The translations under genes were made by a program, and so were the position numbers. The notes under the pieces were generated by a model, which did not search any database, was not told where the DNA came from, and worked only from the letters and a program-made list of their open reading frames with translations. 64,000 bases of DNA from Asterias rubens (Eukaryota; Echinodermata; Asteroidea; Forcipulatida; Asteriidae), in the NCBI RefSeq assembly GCF_902459465.1, contig NC_047064.1:12542160-12606159 (forward strand), in the 5' to 3' direction. Below, one piece after another: positions 32,503 through 42,925 of the stretch. The first letter of the stretch is position 1, and each line of letters starts with the position of its first letter.

Positions 32503-32612
32503 ATGGCGGCGCCCATATCGTGTGGTGAACGAGTGGAGCGTATCATGCGACAGTATCGTGAAAAAAGTAATCACGTAATAAAGTATTTAAGGCGTGGGTG
32601 CAACGCAGAAGG
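32503..32612 (+). CDS. Candidate first exon of a host gene, cut by gypsy A
   Basis: ATGGCGGCGCCC with a CpG-rich upstream (TGCCTGCGCACACC, TGACGCAGTAG) opens 36 codons rich in R/K. If gypsy A and one copy of its GAAGG duplication are removed, the frame continues from 41846 for 31 more codons to TAA at 41942 (about 68 codons in total). I do not recognise the product. Reasons to consider it real are the YY1-like ATGGCGGC start context and continuity across the target site; reasons against are shortness and absence of a recognised domain. Confidence 0.3.
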
Positions 32613-32794
32613 TGTAATAATTCAGGAGGCCGGATGGCTGAAGATTGAACTTGAACATTCTTTTATTGCTGTAGCTCATTTACTAAGACCGTTAAGTGTG
32701 TATCGCCTGAAAACATGGCCGCCTGCATACAACATTTACTTGTTACACACGGCCTCGTGAGGGCGCTCTTCTAATAACAAGCCGTATTACAACA
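32613..32794 (-). repeat. 3' LTR of gypsy A
   Basis: 182 bp with TG...CA ends. It differs from the 168-bp 5' LTR by two small indels (including CGTGAGGGCG) and a few substitutions. The polypurine tract reads as the T-rich run 32799-32816 on the plus strand. Confidence 0.9.
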
Positions 32795-32909
32795 TCTTCC
32801 TTTTTTTTTTTTTTCCTACTACTGTTTGTTTTTGTTATGGGTTTTCTTTTTGTAAAAACAAAAATCAACAAATTTTGTCAGAAACAGTAGTACCTGTTGG
32901 CGGCAACAA

Positions 32910-33555
32910 CTAAGTAACATATTGTTCCAAGTATAGTGGAGGTTTGACCGTCCGGCCAGACCTAGTTGTGATGACATGCGGTGGTGTTTCCTGCACCGTG
33001 TCATTCAGATTGTGAGTCTGTTCTGAATCAGAGTCAATGTTCAGAGTTTGTTCTTGATCCTTGCGATATGAAGCTCTGATGTCTCGTCTGTTTCGTCGAT
33101 ACTGATGTCCATCAGCGGTTTGTACGATGTAGGATCGTGGTGTAGCAGCGTTTCTAGTGATCACAGCGGGTCTCCAGGTAGTTTCCTCGGGAACACTTAC
33201 TGGAACTCCAGTGGCAAAGGGTTTAAGGGGTTTTGTGTTTCGATCGTAGTAGTGCTTTTGCATGGTTTGCTTGGCGTGAAGTTTCTGCGGAATATCTGTG
33301 AAGATTTCTGATTTCAACAGTTCTGCTGATGTCGGTAATCGCGTCCGTGTCCGACGTCCAAAGAACAATTGGGCAGGAGATGGGAGGCCATCTCGGGGTG
33401 TGTTGTGGTAATCGAGTAATGCCAAATGCGGATCCTGATTGTCAGCGATAGCTTTTTTTGAGTAGATTTGTGGCTATCTGAACAGCTTTTTCAGCTCTGC
33501 CGTTTGATTGGGGATAGCGCGGAGAGGAGGTTTGCGTGTGCAATATGGTAATCCT
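32910..33555 (-). pseudogene. Gypsy A integrase, C-terminal part
   Basis: Downstream (left) of gypsy B the frame resumes with TSSPRYPQSNGRAEKAVQ, which contains the catalytic glutamate region of the integrase (near 33480-33520). An extra A in a poly-A run near 33457 shifts the frame, then LLDYHNTPRDGLPSPAQLFF and a C-terminal tail ending TTRSGRTVKPP run to 32910. The first two catalytic aspartates are missing through deletion. Confidence 0.85.
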
Positions 33556-33711
33556 TGTGGTGTTTAGGCTTTAACCACTGAGACACTTAGACATGTTTGA
33601 TTGGACTGGTTCATGATGATACGTTTATTATTGTTATTGGTCAGACATCTTGGATTGCAACTAATAGACTTAACAACTACAGTCAATAGAGGGCGGTACA
33701 ACAACTCTACA
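33556..33711 (-). repeat. 3' LTR of gypsy B
   Basis: 156 bp; only one or two differences from the 5' LTR at 39089-39244 (TTCATGATG against TTGATGATG), indicating a much younger insertion than gypsy A. Confidence 0.92.
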
Positions 33712-34181
33712 TTACCCCCTTTTTTTAGATAAAAAAAAGAAAAGAATTTTCTCTTTGCTGAGATGTTAAAAAAAATTCTCAAAAGTCTCTTTGAGCACAA
33801 ACAAAAATGGTTGATTTGATGCATTCTTTAAATGTCTTTCCTTGAATGCCTCGCAAAATGTCCATTGCTTCAAGTTGCTAACATGATAATCACAACAGTA
33901 TGAGTTTCTCATCAATTTTTCAAAAAAGATTAAATGTATTTATAAAACAAGAAGATTTAAAGTGTCCTTTTAGTTTCAAAGTTCTTTGACAAACAAACAA
34001 ACGGTTTGGTTTGTATAAGTCCTCTTGAATTCACCAGTCCAGATGTTTTTCATCAGAAAATCTGTAAAACGCTTGAGTGAAATGAACTTTTTTTTTTTTT
34101 TTTTTTTTCCACAACAAAAATGTGTTGTGTTTTCCATAACTTTGAAAAACTGGTGAATTTGAGTTGTTTTTTTTCCACAAC
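33712..34181. other. 3' untranslated region of gypsy B
   Basis: AT-rich, with a 22-base T run at 34088-34109. No coding potential is seen. Confidence 0.5.
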
Positions 34182-35227
34182 TTATTTAACATAGTCTTTG
34201 AATCTGACTGGAGTCTTATGGACTCTAGTAGATCGACGGAGACAAGATTCCATTGAGCTTGGGCTCTGTGGTGTAGTCGGAGGTAGATCAGCATCAAGTG
34301 TTGGCAAGGTAGTGTCCTGGGTAGGTGGTGGTTCTGCGATGAGAGGTTGGTTGTCGATGTGCTCTTCGTAGTCTTCTGACGAAGAGTGGTGGTCTGGGGG
34401 AGGGGTTGGGATCCTTTTGAAGTGAGAAATGTTTCGCTTTGTGATCTTCTCGCCTCGTCTGGCTACAATCATGTTTCCTCTTCTCGTCATCACTTCAAAC
34501 GGTTGGGGGTTGAATGGGGGAGTGTGTTTTGTTTTCTTTGGCTGACGCACAAGAACGGTGTCCCCTTCTTTGAGGTTGCTCGGCTTAGCATGAAGAAGAT
34601 TATCTGTGTATTCCTTCATCTGTGACTTCTGTTGTGCATCACGTTCTCTGAGAAAGGCGTCATGTTTGTGAGATTGCATTGGAGTCTGCAATTCGGGTAG
34701 CTCACATTTCAGCTTTCTGGAGTTTAGAGCTTCACTTGGAGATACATTTGTCGTAGAGTGTGGAGTTGCTCTGTATTGACAGAGAAATTTGTACAGTTGT
34801 TGCTTCCAGCTTACTCCTTCTGACTCGGCTGTGCGTATGACTTTTCCAAGCGTTCTGTTCAGGCGTTCGACTTCACCATTTGCTCTGGGCCATAGTGGTG
34901 TGACTCTGCGATGAGTAAAACCAAGGTATGCTGAAAACCTAGCAAACTCATGACCATGAAATGGCGGGCCATTCTCTGTCTTCACTACATCAGGGACTCC
35001 TTGTCTAGCGAAAATCGCATCTAGCTTGGAATGGTTGCTTTGGATGAAGTAGAAGTAACGATTTCGACTTCGGGATAGCGACTGTATTCGTCAATAACTA
35101 CGAGAAGATATTCTCCTGACGCATATGGGCCAGTGAAATCCACTGCAACTTCTTTCCATGGGGCAGAGGGTAGAGGTGTCATTTTCAGTGGTTCTTGTCT
35201 TTCTGCACCACTAGTGGTTGCTGCTTG
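34182..35227 (-). pseudogene. Gypsy B integrase core and C-terminus
   Basis: From 35227 downwards: the integrase core start PWKEVAVDFTGPY (first D, near 35140) and VVIDEYSRYPEVEIV. A one-base shift near 35030 is followed by KTENGPPFHGHEF (second D position, here VVKTENG with N in the usual D-N-G place) and WPRANGEVERLNRTLG (glutamate). The tail includes a GDTVLVRQPKKTKHTPPF SH3-like segment and ends RSTRVHKTPVRFKDYVK at 34182. The zinc domain lies beyond the solo LTR at 35893-36000. Confidence 0.85.
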
Positions 35228-35896
35228 TGTAGAGGAGTGAAATTTAACTTTGTTTTTATTGATCCTTATTGCAATAGGATTTTTGCCAAAGTGGTTCCCC
35301 TAAAGTTACTGATTTTATAGGAGTGGCACCCCTGCATAGTTCCTTGACTTAGTTTACTCTTTACTTAATTAATGATGCGAGGCGCACCAGTCTATTGCTT
35401 TGTGTTCCACTGGCCACATGTGCTAGTGTGGGTCAGTGAGCAGCGATACAGCGTTGAGGACAGATCCAATTTCAAGTTTCCTCTTGTGTCCTCCAAAATT
35501 CTTAAAAGTTTGGACATCAAGTTGCTGTACTTCCCTGTTTGCTCAATAATTCTGGCTATTCATTATTTGTTCTGATTGTGCTTAGAGAGTAATTCGCTAT
35601 TAGTGCTGTGTTGGGTTTTTACTTTTTTTTTATATTTTGTATTTTTGAGTTTAATCTGGAGTTAACATTTGCTCTGGCTTAAAGTAAATTCTTTTGGATT
35701 GTTCGAACATCAGTGGTCAAAGTTTAATTAAAAGTTCATAGTGTTGTTTCAGTGCAAAATTTAGTGTACTTGCCCCAGTTATTTAAGGAAAATCTGCGAC
35801 TCGTCATTTAGATCTTCGGTCGTCAGTGCAATCCCTCTAGCTTTATTAGTTTTATTCATTTATTTTCTAAGTGTACCCATTTTCCGGGTTACACTT
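35224..35896. mobile_element. Solo LTR inserted in the gypsy B integrase
   Basis: A 665-bp block (35228-35892) with TGTAGAGG ... GGGTTACA ends and the 4-bp duplication CTTG (35224-35227, 35893-35896). Removing the block plus one CTTG restores an uninterrupted integrase frame across C-I-P-C-Q and TTSGAERQ, which fixes the boundaries to the base. It has no coding region. The source element is not otherwise in the window, and the orientation is not certain. Confidence 0.85.
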
Positions 35897-36980
35897 GGCA
35901 TGGAATGCATTTTTTCACTTTGTCTTCCACCATACCGTCAATTCCCGGAAACCAAACTTTCTCTCGCAGGAATCCTTTTGTCTTCACGATCCCTTGGTGA
36001 CTGGCATGAGCAAGATTTACAGCTTTGGATCTCAGTGATGTGGGCATGACTAAGCGATTGGCTCTCAGGATCACTCCATTGCAGATTGTTAGCTCGGATC
36101 GAATTGGTTTGAATGATCGCATGTCGATGTCATCCCAGTCGTTTGACTTTCCAGATTGAATAGTCTTCATCAGCCTTTGCATGACTTCATCAGCTGCGGT
36201 TTCTTGGCGAACTTCATCAAGGGTCATTGCTTTAGGAACAGCATTGTTGCAAATATAGTGCACATATTCTTCTGCAACAGATGTTTTTGGCGGCTTGTGT
36301 ACTGGGTGTCGGCTTATGTAGTCTGCAGGATTTTCATCGTCTTTGCCTGGCTTGTACACAAGTTCATAGTTGTATGGCATGAGACGTAGACGCCATCGAT
36401 CGATTCTGGGAGAAGTCTGTCTATAGCTTTTGAAGATACCCAGCAGTGGCTTGTGGTCAGTCAGAATTCGGAACTTAGCACCGTATACATAGAGGTGAAA
36501 ATGCTCAACACCCCAAACTGCACCAAGCATTTCACGTTCCGTCTGGGAGTATCGTGATTCAACATCTGACAGAGTACGACTTCCATAGGAGACTACTCTT
36601 CCATCTTGGCATAGCATTGCACCTAGACCCACTGGACTTGCATCTACAATGATGTCGGTTTGTTTACGTGGATCGAAGTAGACCATTCTGCTTGAATCTG
36701 CTAGAACTTCTTTTAACTTTGTGAATGAATTGATTTCGTCTGGTCCCCACTTCCATTCTGCATCCTGGTGTGTAAGAATACGGAGGGGTGCAGTGAGTGT
36801 AGCGTAGTTAGGGATGAATCTGGACATATATGAAGCGAGACCAAGTAGAGATTTGACTTCCTTCTGGTTTGTCGGTGGCGGCGCATTTATGAGTGCATCG
36901 ATCTTCTTTGGGTCAGGAGCGAGACCATCCTTGCTGAAGATATGCCCATAGAAGCGGACTTTGACTGGGCAAAATTGCAC
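35889..36980 (-). pseudogene. Gypsy B Pol: end of RT, RNase H, integrase zinc domain
   Basis: Begins after a frameshift near 36970 with FYGHIFSKDGLAPDPKKI. The thumb and connection follow, then RNase H (IVDASPVGLGAML near 36650, SQTEREMLGAVWGVEHF, TDHKPLLGI). The integrase HHCC domain is near 35900-36010 (H-A-S-H-Q-G ... C-I-P-C). It ends where the solo LTR begins. The layout is normal for gypsy Pol. Confidence 0.87.
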
Positions 36981-38671
36981 TTGTCTTTGTTGAGTTTTGC
37001 ATTGTTACTCTGAAGTCTATCGAGTACCGCCTTGAGGTTTCTATCGTGCTCCAGTTTGTCTTTACCGTATACTATGATGTCGTCGGACATATTCTTGCAT
37101 CCAGCAAGGCCTGTGAGGAGTTGTGATACGGCTGTTTGGAAGATTTCTGAAGCTGCGTTTACACCGAACATCAAACGCTTGTAGCGACGGAGACCGACAT
37201 GAGTGCTAAAAGTTGTGACATGTCGTGCTTCGGGTGCGAGTTCAAACTGGTGATAGCCAGCAGTCATATCGAGTGTGCTGAATACGGATGCACCGTTCAA
37301 ATCTGCTATGATGTCTTCTAGAGTAGGCATGGGGTGTCGCTCTCTCTTTATTGCTTTATTTGCTTGACGCATGTCAACACAAATTCTTACTGCTCCTGAG
37401 GGTTTCGGTACTACTACGATTGGACTGACCCATGGGGTAGGACCATCAATCTTTTCTATGATGTCCAGGTCTTCAAGTCTCTGGAGCTCTTTTTCCACGT
37501 CCTTTCGAGTGTGGAATGGAATGCGGCGATGCTTCTGTTGTTTTGGGAGCACATCTGGATCAATGTGGAGTTTGATTTGAACATCCTTGATTTTCCCAAT
37601 GCCATCGAATAAGAAAGTATACTGGCTAAAGACGTTTTCATGGCCTGTTGTTTGTTCTGTTTTCTGCATCATCCGTTCTGGTGCTGACTGTATGTTACAC
37701 GTAACATGATCGGTGTTAAGAGTGATTAACTTCAGTTGCTCTGCTGTTCTATACGAGAGTAGGTTACATGTGTCGGTGTCAACTACGTGAAAGTCTGCTG
37801 GACAAGATGTGGAACCGACAGTAACATCAGCAGAGAAAACACCGAGTACTGGCAAAGGTGTTGCAGTGCCGTATGAGAATACTTTGGATTTCGGCTTTCT
37901 CATCTGGAACGAATGATGATCTTGTTTGAGTAGATTGAATGACTTTGAATCAAGAACATTGACGGATGCTCCAGAATCTATCATGGCTGTCATGGTTGTA
38001 TTGCCAATGTTCATCTGACAGGTAGGCAAGTTGGCAGAGTGGATAACAAAAGCACTTGCATGATTAGCGAATACGTAGCCTGCATCAGTCTCAGAGTTGT
38101 CATCATCTTGATCAACAGTGTGTATAGCTTCGTTGGCTTTTGCTGAGCGACAAACTGACGCAAAATGTCCCATTTTCTTACAGTGTCTACATTCTTTTCC
38201 GGTGGCTGGGCAGGTTGTTTTGTGTGGGAAAGGACCTCCGCAAAACCAGCAATTACGATTACCTTGTTGTGGTTGCCGGCGTTGAGGCTGTGATTGTTGA
38301 CCTGAAGATGGGTGCTGCTTGCTTGGGCGGCGTTGATCATGGTGATTGGGATATGACTGCTTATAATTTCCTGGCCTGCCTCTATCACTGACTGCATAAG
38401 TGGCTTCTTGACGACCGGCTTCAACTAAATCAGCTTCACGCTCACTTGTCTCAAAAGAACGGCCAATGGTTAATAGTTGGTCGAGGGTCATTGTCTCTCG
38501 CAGGGCTCTTCTGCGAAGACATTGAGATTGACAGCTTAAGATTATCTGTGACACTATTTCATTGTCCATATTGTCAAACTCGCAGGTCTGAGATAGCTGT
38601 CGCAATCTGGTGTGGAATGTATCGAGTGTTTCATTACTTTCTTGCTTGGCTTGTCTATTTGTATACCTCAT
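36887..38671 (-). pseudogene. Gypsy B Gag C-terminus, protease and RT
   Basis: A 594-codon frame. Gag capsid-like helices come first, then two CCHC knuckles (CWFCGGPFPHKTTC and CRHCKKMGHFASVC, near 38150-38260), the protease active site MIDSGASVNVL (near 37975), and the RT from about 37470 (PSGAVRICVDMRQANKA) with STLDMTAGYHQFEL and the catalytic MSDDIIVYG (near 37080). The frame is lost near 36970. Gag and Pol are fused in one frame here. Confidence 0.88.
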
Positions 38672-38941
38672 ATGCTTTGTTTCTCCGAGGGTTGAAATAT
38701 TTGGTTAATGCATGAATGCTGGTTTGTATTCTTCATCATCTCCCGTTTGATCTAGTGTATCGAAAATCTCATCTACTTCAGTACCAGCATAATGAAGAAG
38801 TAGTGCCCTCTTTCGTTTTTCACTGGTGATGTCCATAGCTACCATCAACCTTTCGAATCGTTGCAGCCATTTTTTCCATCTGGGGCCTGCATTACTATCG
38901 GCATGGACGTCAAACCTCTGAAAAACTGGTAGGATTGACAT
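38672..38941 (-). pseudogene. Gypsy B Gag N-terminus
   Basis: The ATG at 38941 opens 78 codons (FQRFDVHADSNAGPRWKKWL, a matrix/capsid-like start with W-x-K-W). It is followed by two close frameshifts (about 38710 and 38670) before the main gag-pol frame. The untranslated leader from the LTR at 39089 is about 150 bp. Confidence 0.75.
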
Positions 38942-39088
38942 GTTGTATTGAGCGTGGCTGACTTGACAAAATAATGTTCTGATTCGGTGCTACTTTTTCT
39001 GGATTTATAGAAGTAGAAAATGCCAATAAATCTTTGGCAACTCACCCTAGCTGGCTTGATTCTTATCTCTTTATCCTTGTCGCCAAAA

Positions 39089-39244
39089 TGTGGTGTTTAG
39101 GCTTTAACCACTGAGACACTTAGACATGTTTGATTGGACTGGTTGATGATGATACGTTTATTATTGTTATTGGTCAGACATCTTGGATTGCAACTAATAG
39201 ACTTAACAACTACAGTCAATAGAGGGCGGTACAACAACTCTACA
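39089..39244 (-). repeat. 5' LTR of gypsy B
   Basis: 156 bp with TGTGGTGT ... CTCTACA ends, next to the primer-binding site on its left. The target duplication ATCCT is at 39245-39249. Confidence 0.92.
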
Positions 39245-39249
39245 ATCCT

Positions 39250-40539
39250 TAGCGAATTCTGTTGCTCATTCTGCAACAAAACAGCCCCTACACCTGCTTT
39301 TGATGCATCTGTCCTGACTAACACCGGTATCGTGACATCATAGAATTGCAAAACTGGCGATGCTGTTACCATGTTTTGCAATTTCTCAAAACTTGCATCT
39401 TGCTCTTTTCCCCAGTGCCATGCAATGTCATTTTCAAGCAGCTTTCTCAGTGGCGCTGTGACTTGAGCAAGATTGGGGAGAAATTTGCCAAGGTAGTTGA
39501 TCATACCAAGAAATCGTTGCAATTCAACTTTGGATGTTGGCTTTGTCATGCTCGTGATTGCTTCAATTTTTCGTGGATCTGCTTTCAATCCTTCTGATGT
39601 CAGCACGTGACCAATGTATTTCACCTGATCCACTTTGAACCGACACTTCTGTGGGTTGAGCTTCATGTTACGTGCTTGAACGCATTGAAGGACTCGCTCA
39701 AGCCTTTCATCATGTTGTTTCTCATTTTCACCCCACACGAGAATGTCATCCATAATGACCTCTACACCTTCAAAGCCTTCAAATATCTGGTTCATTGTTC
39801 GCTGAAAGATTTCTGGTGCCGTCATAATACCGAAGGGCAAACGTGTGTATCTATAGCGACCGTGTGGTGTATTGAAAGTACAGAGTTTAGAACTCGCATC
39901 GTCAAGCTGAATCTGCCAATATCCACAATTTGCATCAAGTGTTGAAAAGACTTTAGCATGCGGCAATTTTGAGGCTATTTCTTCAACTGTTTTCATGGGA
40001 TAATGTTCTCTGCACAAAGCATCATTCAGACCTTTTGGATCTAAGCAAATGCGTACTTTATCATCCTTCTTAGGGACCACCAACATGCTATTGACCCACG
40101 CGGTAGGTTGTTCTTCTTTTACGATTACTCCTAGTTTTTCCATTCTAATTAACTCTGTCTTCACCTTATCCCGAATAGCGACTGGTACTTTCCGTGGTGC
40201 ATGAATAACTGGCACTGCATCTGGTTTAATAAACAGATGGTGTTCCCCTTCAAGGCATCCCAGGCCCTCGAATACATCGTATTTGCGTAGCATTTCCGCG
40301 TTTGGATTTTTCTCAAGTATGTCAATACGCTTGATAAGACCAAGACGCTCACAAGTTTTAAGCCCAATAATTAATGAGTATTCTGATACCGATGATGATG
40401 AGTTCTTTGTAGATGTAGTTGGCCTAGAAAAGAGCAACAAGGCAAACACACCTGACTGGATGATCAATCTCAAAATAATGAATAACTTTACCAGGCAAAA
40501 CTTGGAATTCAATGTCAAAGAGCTTGCTCTTGCGTTCAC
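39250..40539 (-). pseudogene. Gypsy A RT and truncated RNase H
   Basis: The RT starts near 40160 (RKVPVAIRDKVK), with KVRICLDPKGLN, FSTLDANCGYWQIQL (near 39940) and the catalytic VIMDDILVWGE (near 39745). The thumb GMINYLGKFLPNLA follows. RNase H begins with RTDASKAGVGAVLLQNEQQ (near 39300) and then runs directly, out of frame, into integrase sequence at 39255. The frame upstream of 40370 is foreign: it reads through a 110-bp inverted copy of protease-region DNA (40371-40480). Confidence 0.87.
40371..40482 (+). repeat. Inverted duplicate of gypsy A protease-region DNA
   Basis: About 110 bp here are the reverse complement of 40700-40808 in the same element (shared string GATACCGATGATGATGAGTT on opposite strands). 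It lies between the codons for the end of the protease and the start of the RT, so it is an insertion copied from ~220 bp away in inverted orientation. Confidence 0.85.
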
Positions 40540-41643
40540 ACAACATGGTGCATTTTCCGATGGGCTTCATTCTGTCACCTGAAAATGACACCAGTCTGTC
40601 ATTGGAGCGTTGCAGTTTGTTGCAAATCTTGGTGTGCACACATTCCGGAACAACGTTACATTGTGCACCTGTATCTACCTTGAATCTGACAGTGCGGTTC
40701 ATTATTTTGAGATTGATCATCCAGTCAGGTGTATTTGCCTTGTTGCTCTTTTCTAGGCCAACTACATCTACAAAGAACTCATCATCATCGGTATCAGAAT
40801 ACTCATTAATTCCATGTATCTTTTGTGTTCGTGCGTCATTCCTTCGAATTGTTGGTTTAGCATCCTGTGGACGTGACATGCAGACTTTTTCAAAGTGATT
40901 TTGTTTCCCACAATTTCCACATGTCTTACCGTACGCTGGGCACTGACCTCTTTCATGTTGCCTACCACAGTATTTGCAAGATCGCCTTTCTGGATCAGGG
41001 TTGTTAAAGGTTGACTGACGAGTCGCCGCATTTGTGGGCATACCCGTTTTCCTTTGCTTTTCTGTTTGTACAGTGCATTTACTGTGATGGTGCTCTGAAC
41101 TCCAGCAGCCATGTCTCCTATCTGTGATTTACTGATTTCAGCTGCTCTGCAAATTTCAATGGCTCGCTGCAAGGTTAAGTTCTTCTCGCGAAGAAGTCGT
41201 GCTCTAGTACTATCCTCAATAATCCCAACAACAATTCTGTCCTTAATGAGGCTATCTCCAAGGTTTCCAAACTCACATGTCTGGGCTTTCTTCTTCAGAT
41301 CCGTGACAAAAATATCAAAGTGTTCTCCCTGCATTTGCGTACGAGTGTTGAACTTGTGCCTCTCATAAGTCACATTCTTTTGCGGCTCAAAGTACTCTGT
41401 GAATTTTGTCAACAGAACATCTAGCTTCTTTTTGTCATCCTCATTATCAAAGTCAAATGTATTGTATATTTCAAGTGCTTCTTCTCCAATAGTGTGCAAC
41501 AACGTGCAGCATCTGACATACATCGGTTTGTCTGCCATCCCCGAAGCTGTCATGTACAAATGAAATCGTTGTTTCCACTTACGCCAGTTTTCGGAGACAT
41601 TTCCCTCCAGGCAAAGGCTATCTGGTTGCTTGATGCTATCCAT
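40483..41643 (-). pseudogene. Gypsy A Gag and protease
   Basis: The ATG at 41643 opens Gag (WRKWKQRFHLYM, then capsid-like helices KDRIVVGI and LTLQRAIEICRAAE). A frameshift near 41040 leads to two zinc knuckles (CKYCGRQHERGQC and CGNCGKQNHFEKVC, near 40900-40985), an acidic linker, and the retropepsin VDTGAQCNVVP (near 40665). The protease runs to FQVLPGKV at 40483, where the inverted insertion begins. A ~30-bp leader separates the ATG from the primer-binding site. Confidence 0.87.
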
Positions 41644-41672
41644 CTATTTACTGTAGTTTACTTCTGACACCA

Positions 41673-41840
41673 TGTAATAATTCAGGAGGCCGGATGGCTG
41701 AAGATTGAACTTAAATATTCTTTTGTTGCTGTAGCTCATTTACTAAGACCGTTAAGTGTGTATCGCCTTAAAACATGGCCGCCTGCATACAACATTCTTG
41801 TTACACACGGCCTCTTCTAATAACAAGCCGTATTACAACA
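41673..41840 (-). repeat. 5' LTR of gypsy A
   Basis: 168 bp, TGTAATAATTCAGGAGGCCG ... ATTACAACA. The primer-binding site TGGTGTCAGAAG is adjacent on the left; the duplication GAAGG is on the right. Confidence 0.92.
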
Positions 41841-41845
41841 GAAGG

Positions 41846-42231
41846 GTCGTCTGAAAACCAGAAGAGGGAAGTGGTGGTCAAGGCAAGAGTGCTGATCCAC
41901 GATGGCCTCGTAAATCATCATAAGTTAAGTCTTGACTCTTAATCCCCAAGCTCAAATTAATCTGATTAGTGCTGCATCCACCTCCAGTGGAAACACTATG
42001 GATGTGAACCGCAGCGCCTGTATAAGGCTGTACACATTTCGACCGCAGCGAGCTCTTTGTACCCCATTTGTGTTCTGTTACCGCCTTTCGCTGCTGTCGC
42101 TGGTATCACGTCGTTTTCCATTCATAATTATTGGCGTGGTAAAGTAGCAACACACAAGTTCAAAGCGTGCGCAGTAAACAATGTCACCAACGTTGCATGC
42201 GCCCAATGCTACATTAGAAACTGTAGACTTT
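41846..42231. other. Spacer; possible continuation of the interrupted host exon
   Basis: Holds 31 codons in phase with the ATG frame at 32503, ending TAA at 41942. After that I see no gene. The GC content and CpG number are a little higher than in neighbouring repeats. Confidence 0.35.
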
Positions 42232-42251
42232 TATGGCAAGCCATATATGCC

Positions 42252-42596
42252 CAATAATTCGATAAACACTGTTTATCAACTGTTTATCGCCAATAAACAC
42301 TGTTTTTCGACCGCAAGTGATAAACACTGTTTTTCGAGAAAAACTATGTTTATCACTTGATAAACATAGTTTATCTCGATAAACACTGTTTTTCGCCGAT
42401 AAACATAGTTTTTCGCTGATAAACAGACTTGATTGAGATAAACATTGTTTATCAACTGATAAACAATGTTTATAGAAAGCAATAAACAGTTTTTCCAGGT
42501 GATAAACAGAGTTTTTCGAGGTGATAAACAGAGTTTTTTGATAAACTAAACACTGTTTATCAAGTGATAAACAATGTTTATCAAGTGATAAACACT
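42252..42596. repeat. Palindromic GATAAACA array, left arm (outer part)
   Basis: More than 20 TAAACA or TGTTTA cores in 345 bp, many as the palindrome GATAAACANTGTTTATC or the variant with TTTTTCG. Interrupted at 42597 by gypsy C and continued at 48393. Confidence 0.85.
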
Positions 42597-42771
42597 GCGC
42601 CAGTTATGTTATAGCGCCCTCATGCGTCCAGTTATATTGTAAACATTGGCTACGCCATCTTCTTTCACCGTGTACGTTTTGTCGTCACATTAAAGTTGTT
42701 CCTCTCGTTATAAGTCTAGTGTTTGGCCGTTTGTAATCATTTGAGAGTCCCCACATATTACTGTATTGGCG
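42597..42771 (+). repeat. 5' LTR of element C
   Basis: 175 bp, starting GCGCCAGTTATGTTATAGCG and ending TACTGTATTGGCG. ATTAAAG near 42690 could serve as a poly(A) signal. Confidence 0.85.
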
Positions 42772-42925
42772 TGGTGGCAGCGTCGGAAACATTTCCACGC
42801 AATTTCAAGCTCATAACAGGACTGGTCGTCACAGGAAACCGTCGAGTTTGAGTACCATTTCCGGAATCCCGATCGTTTGCATCCTTCACAAGCAGGTGAG
42901 CGGCTAACCAGCTGATACTACAGCT

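Larger units (their letters stand above)
33556..39244 (-). mobile_element. Ty3/gypsy retrotransposon B, inserted in gypsy A
   Basis: 5.7 kb, LTRs 33556-33711 and 39089-39244 (156 bp each, beginning TGTGGTGTTTAGGC and ending CAACTCTACA), target duplication ATCCT (33551-33555, 39245-39249). The primer-binding site TGGCGACAAGG lies four bases inside the 5' LTR (39070-39085, minus strand), and a G/A polypurine tract is next to the 3' LTR. Gag, protease, RT, RNase H and integrase are in gypsy order with several frameshifts and a nested solo LTR. Confidence 0.93.
32613..41840 (-). mobile_element. Ty3/gypsy retrotransposon A (outer element of a triple nest)
   Basis: LTRs 32613-32794 and 41673-41840 (TGTAATAATTCAGG ... 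TTACAACA) and the target duplication GAAGG (32608-32612, 41841-41845). The primer-binding site TGGTGTCAGAAG abuts the 5' LTR at 41661-41672 on the minus strand. Gypsy B (33556-39244) is inserted inside. Apart from gypsy B, gypsy A itself is ~3.5 kb because a deletion joins the start of RNase H to the end of the integrase core. Confidence 0.92.
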
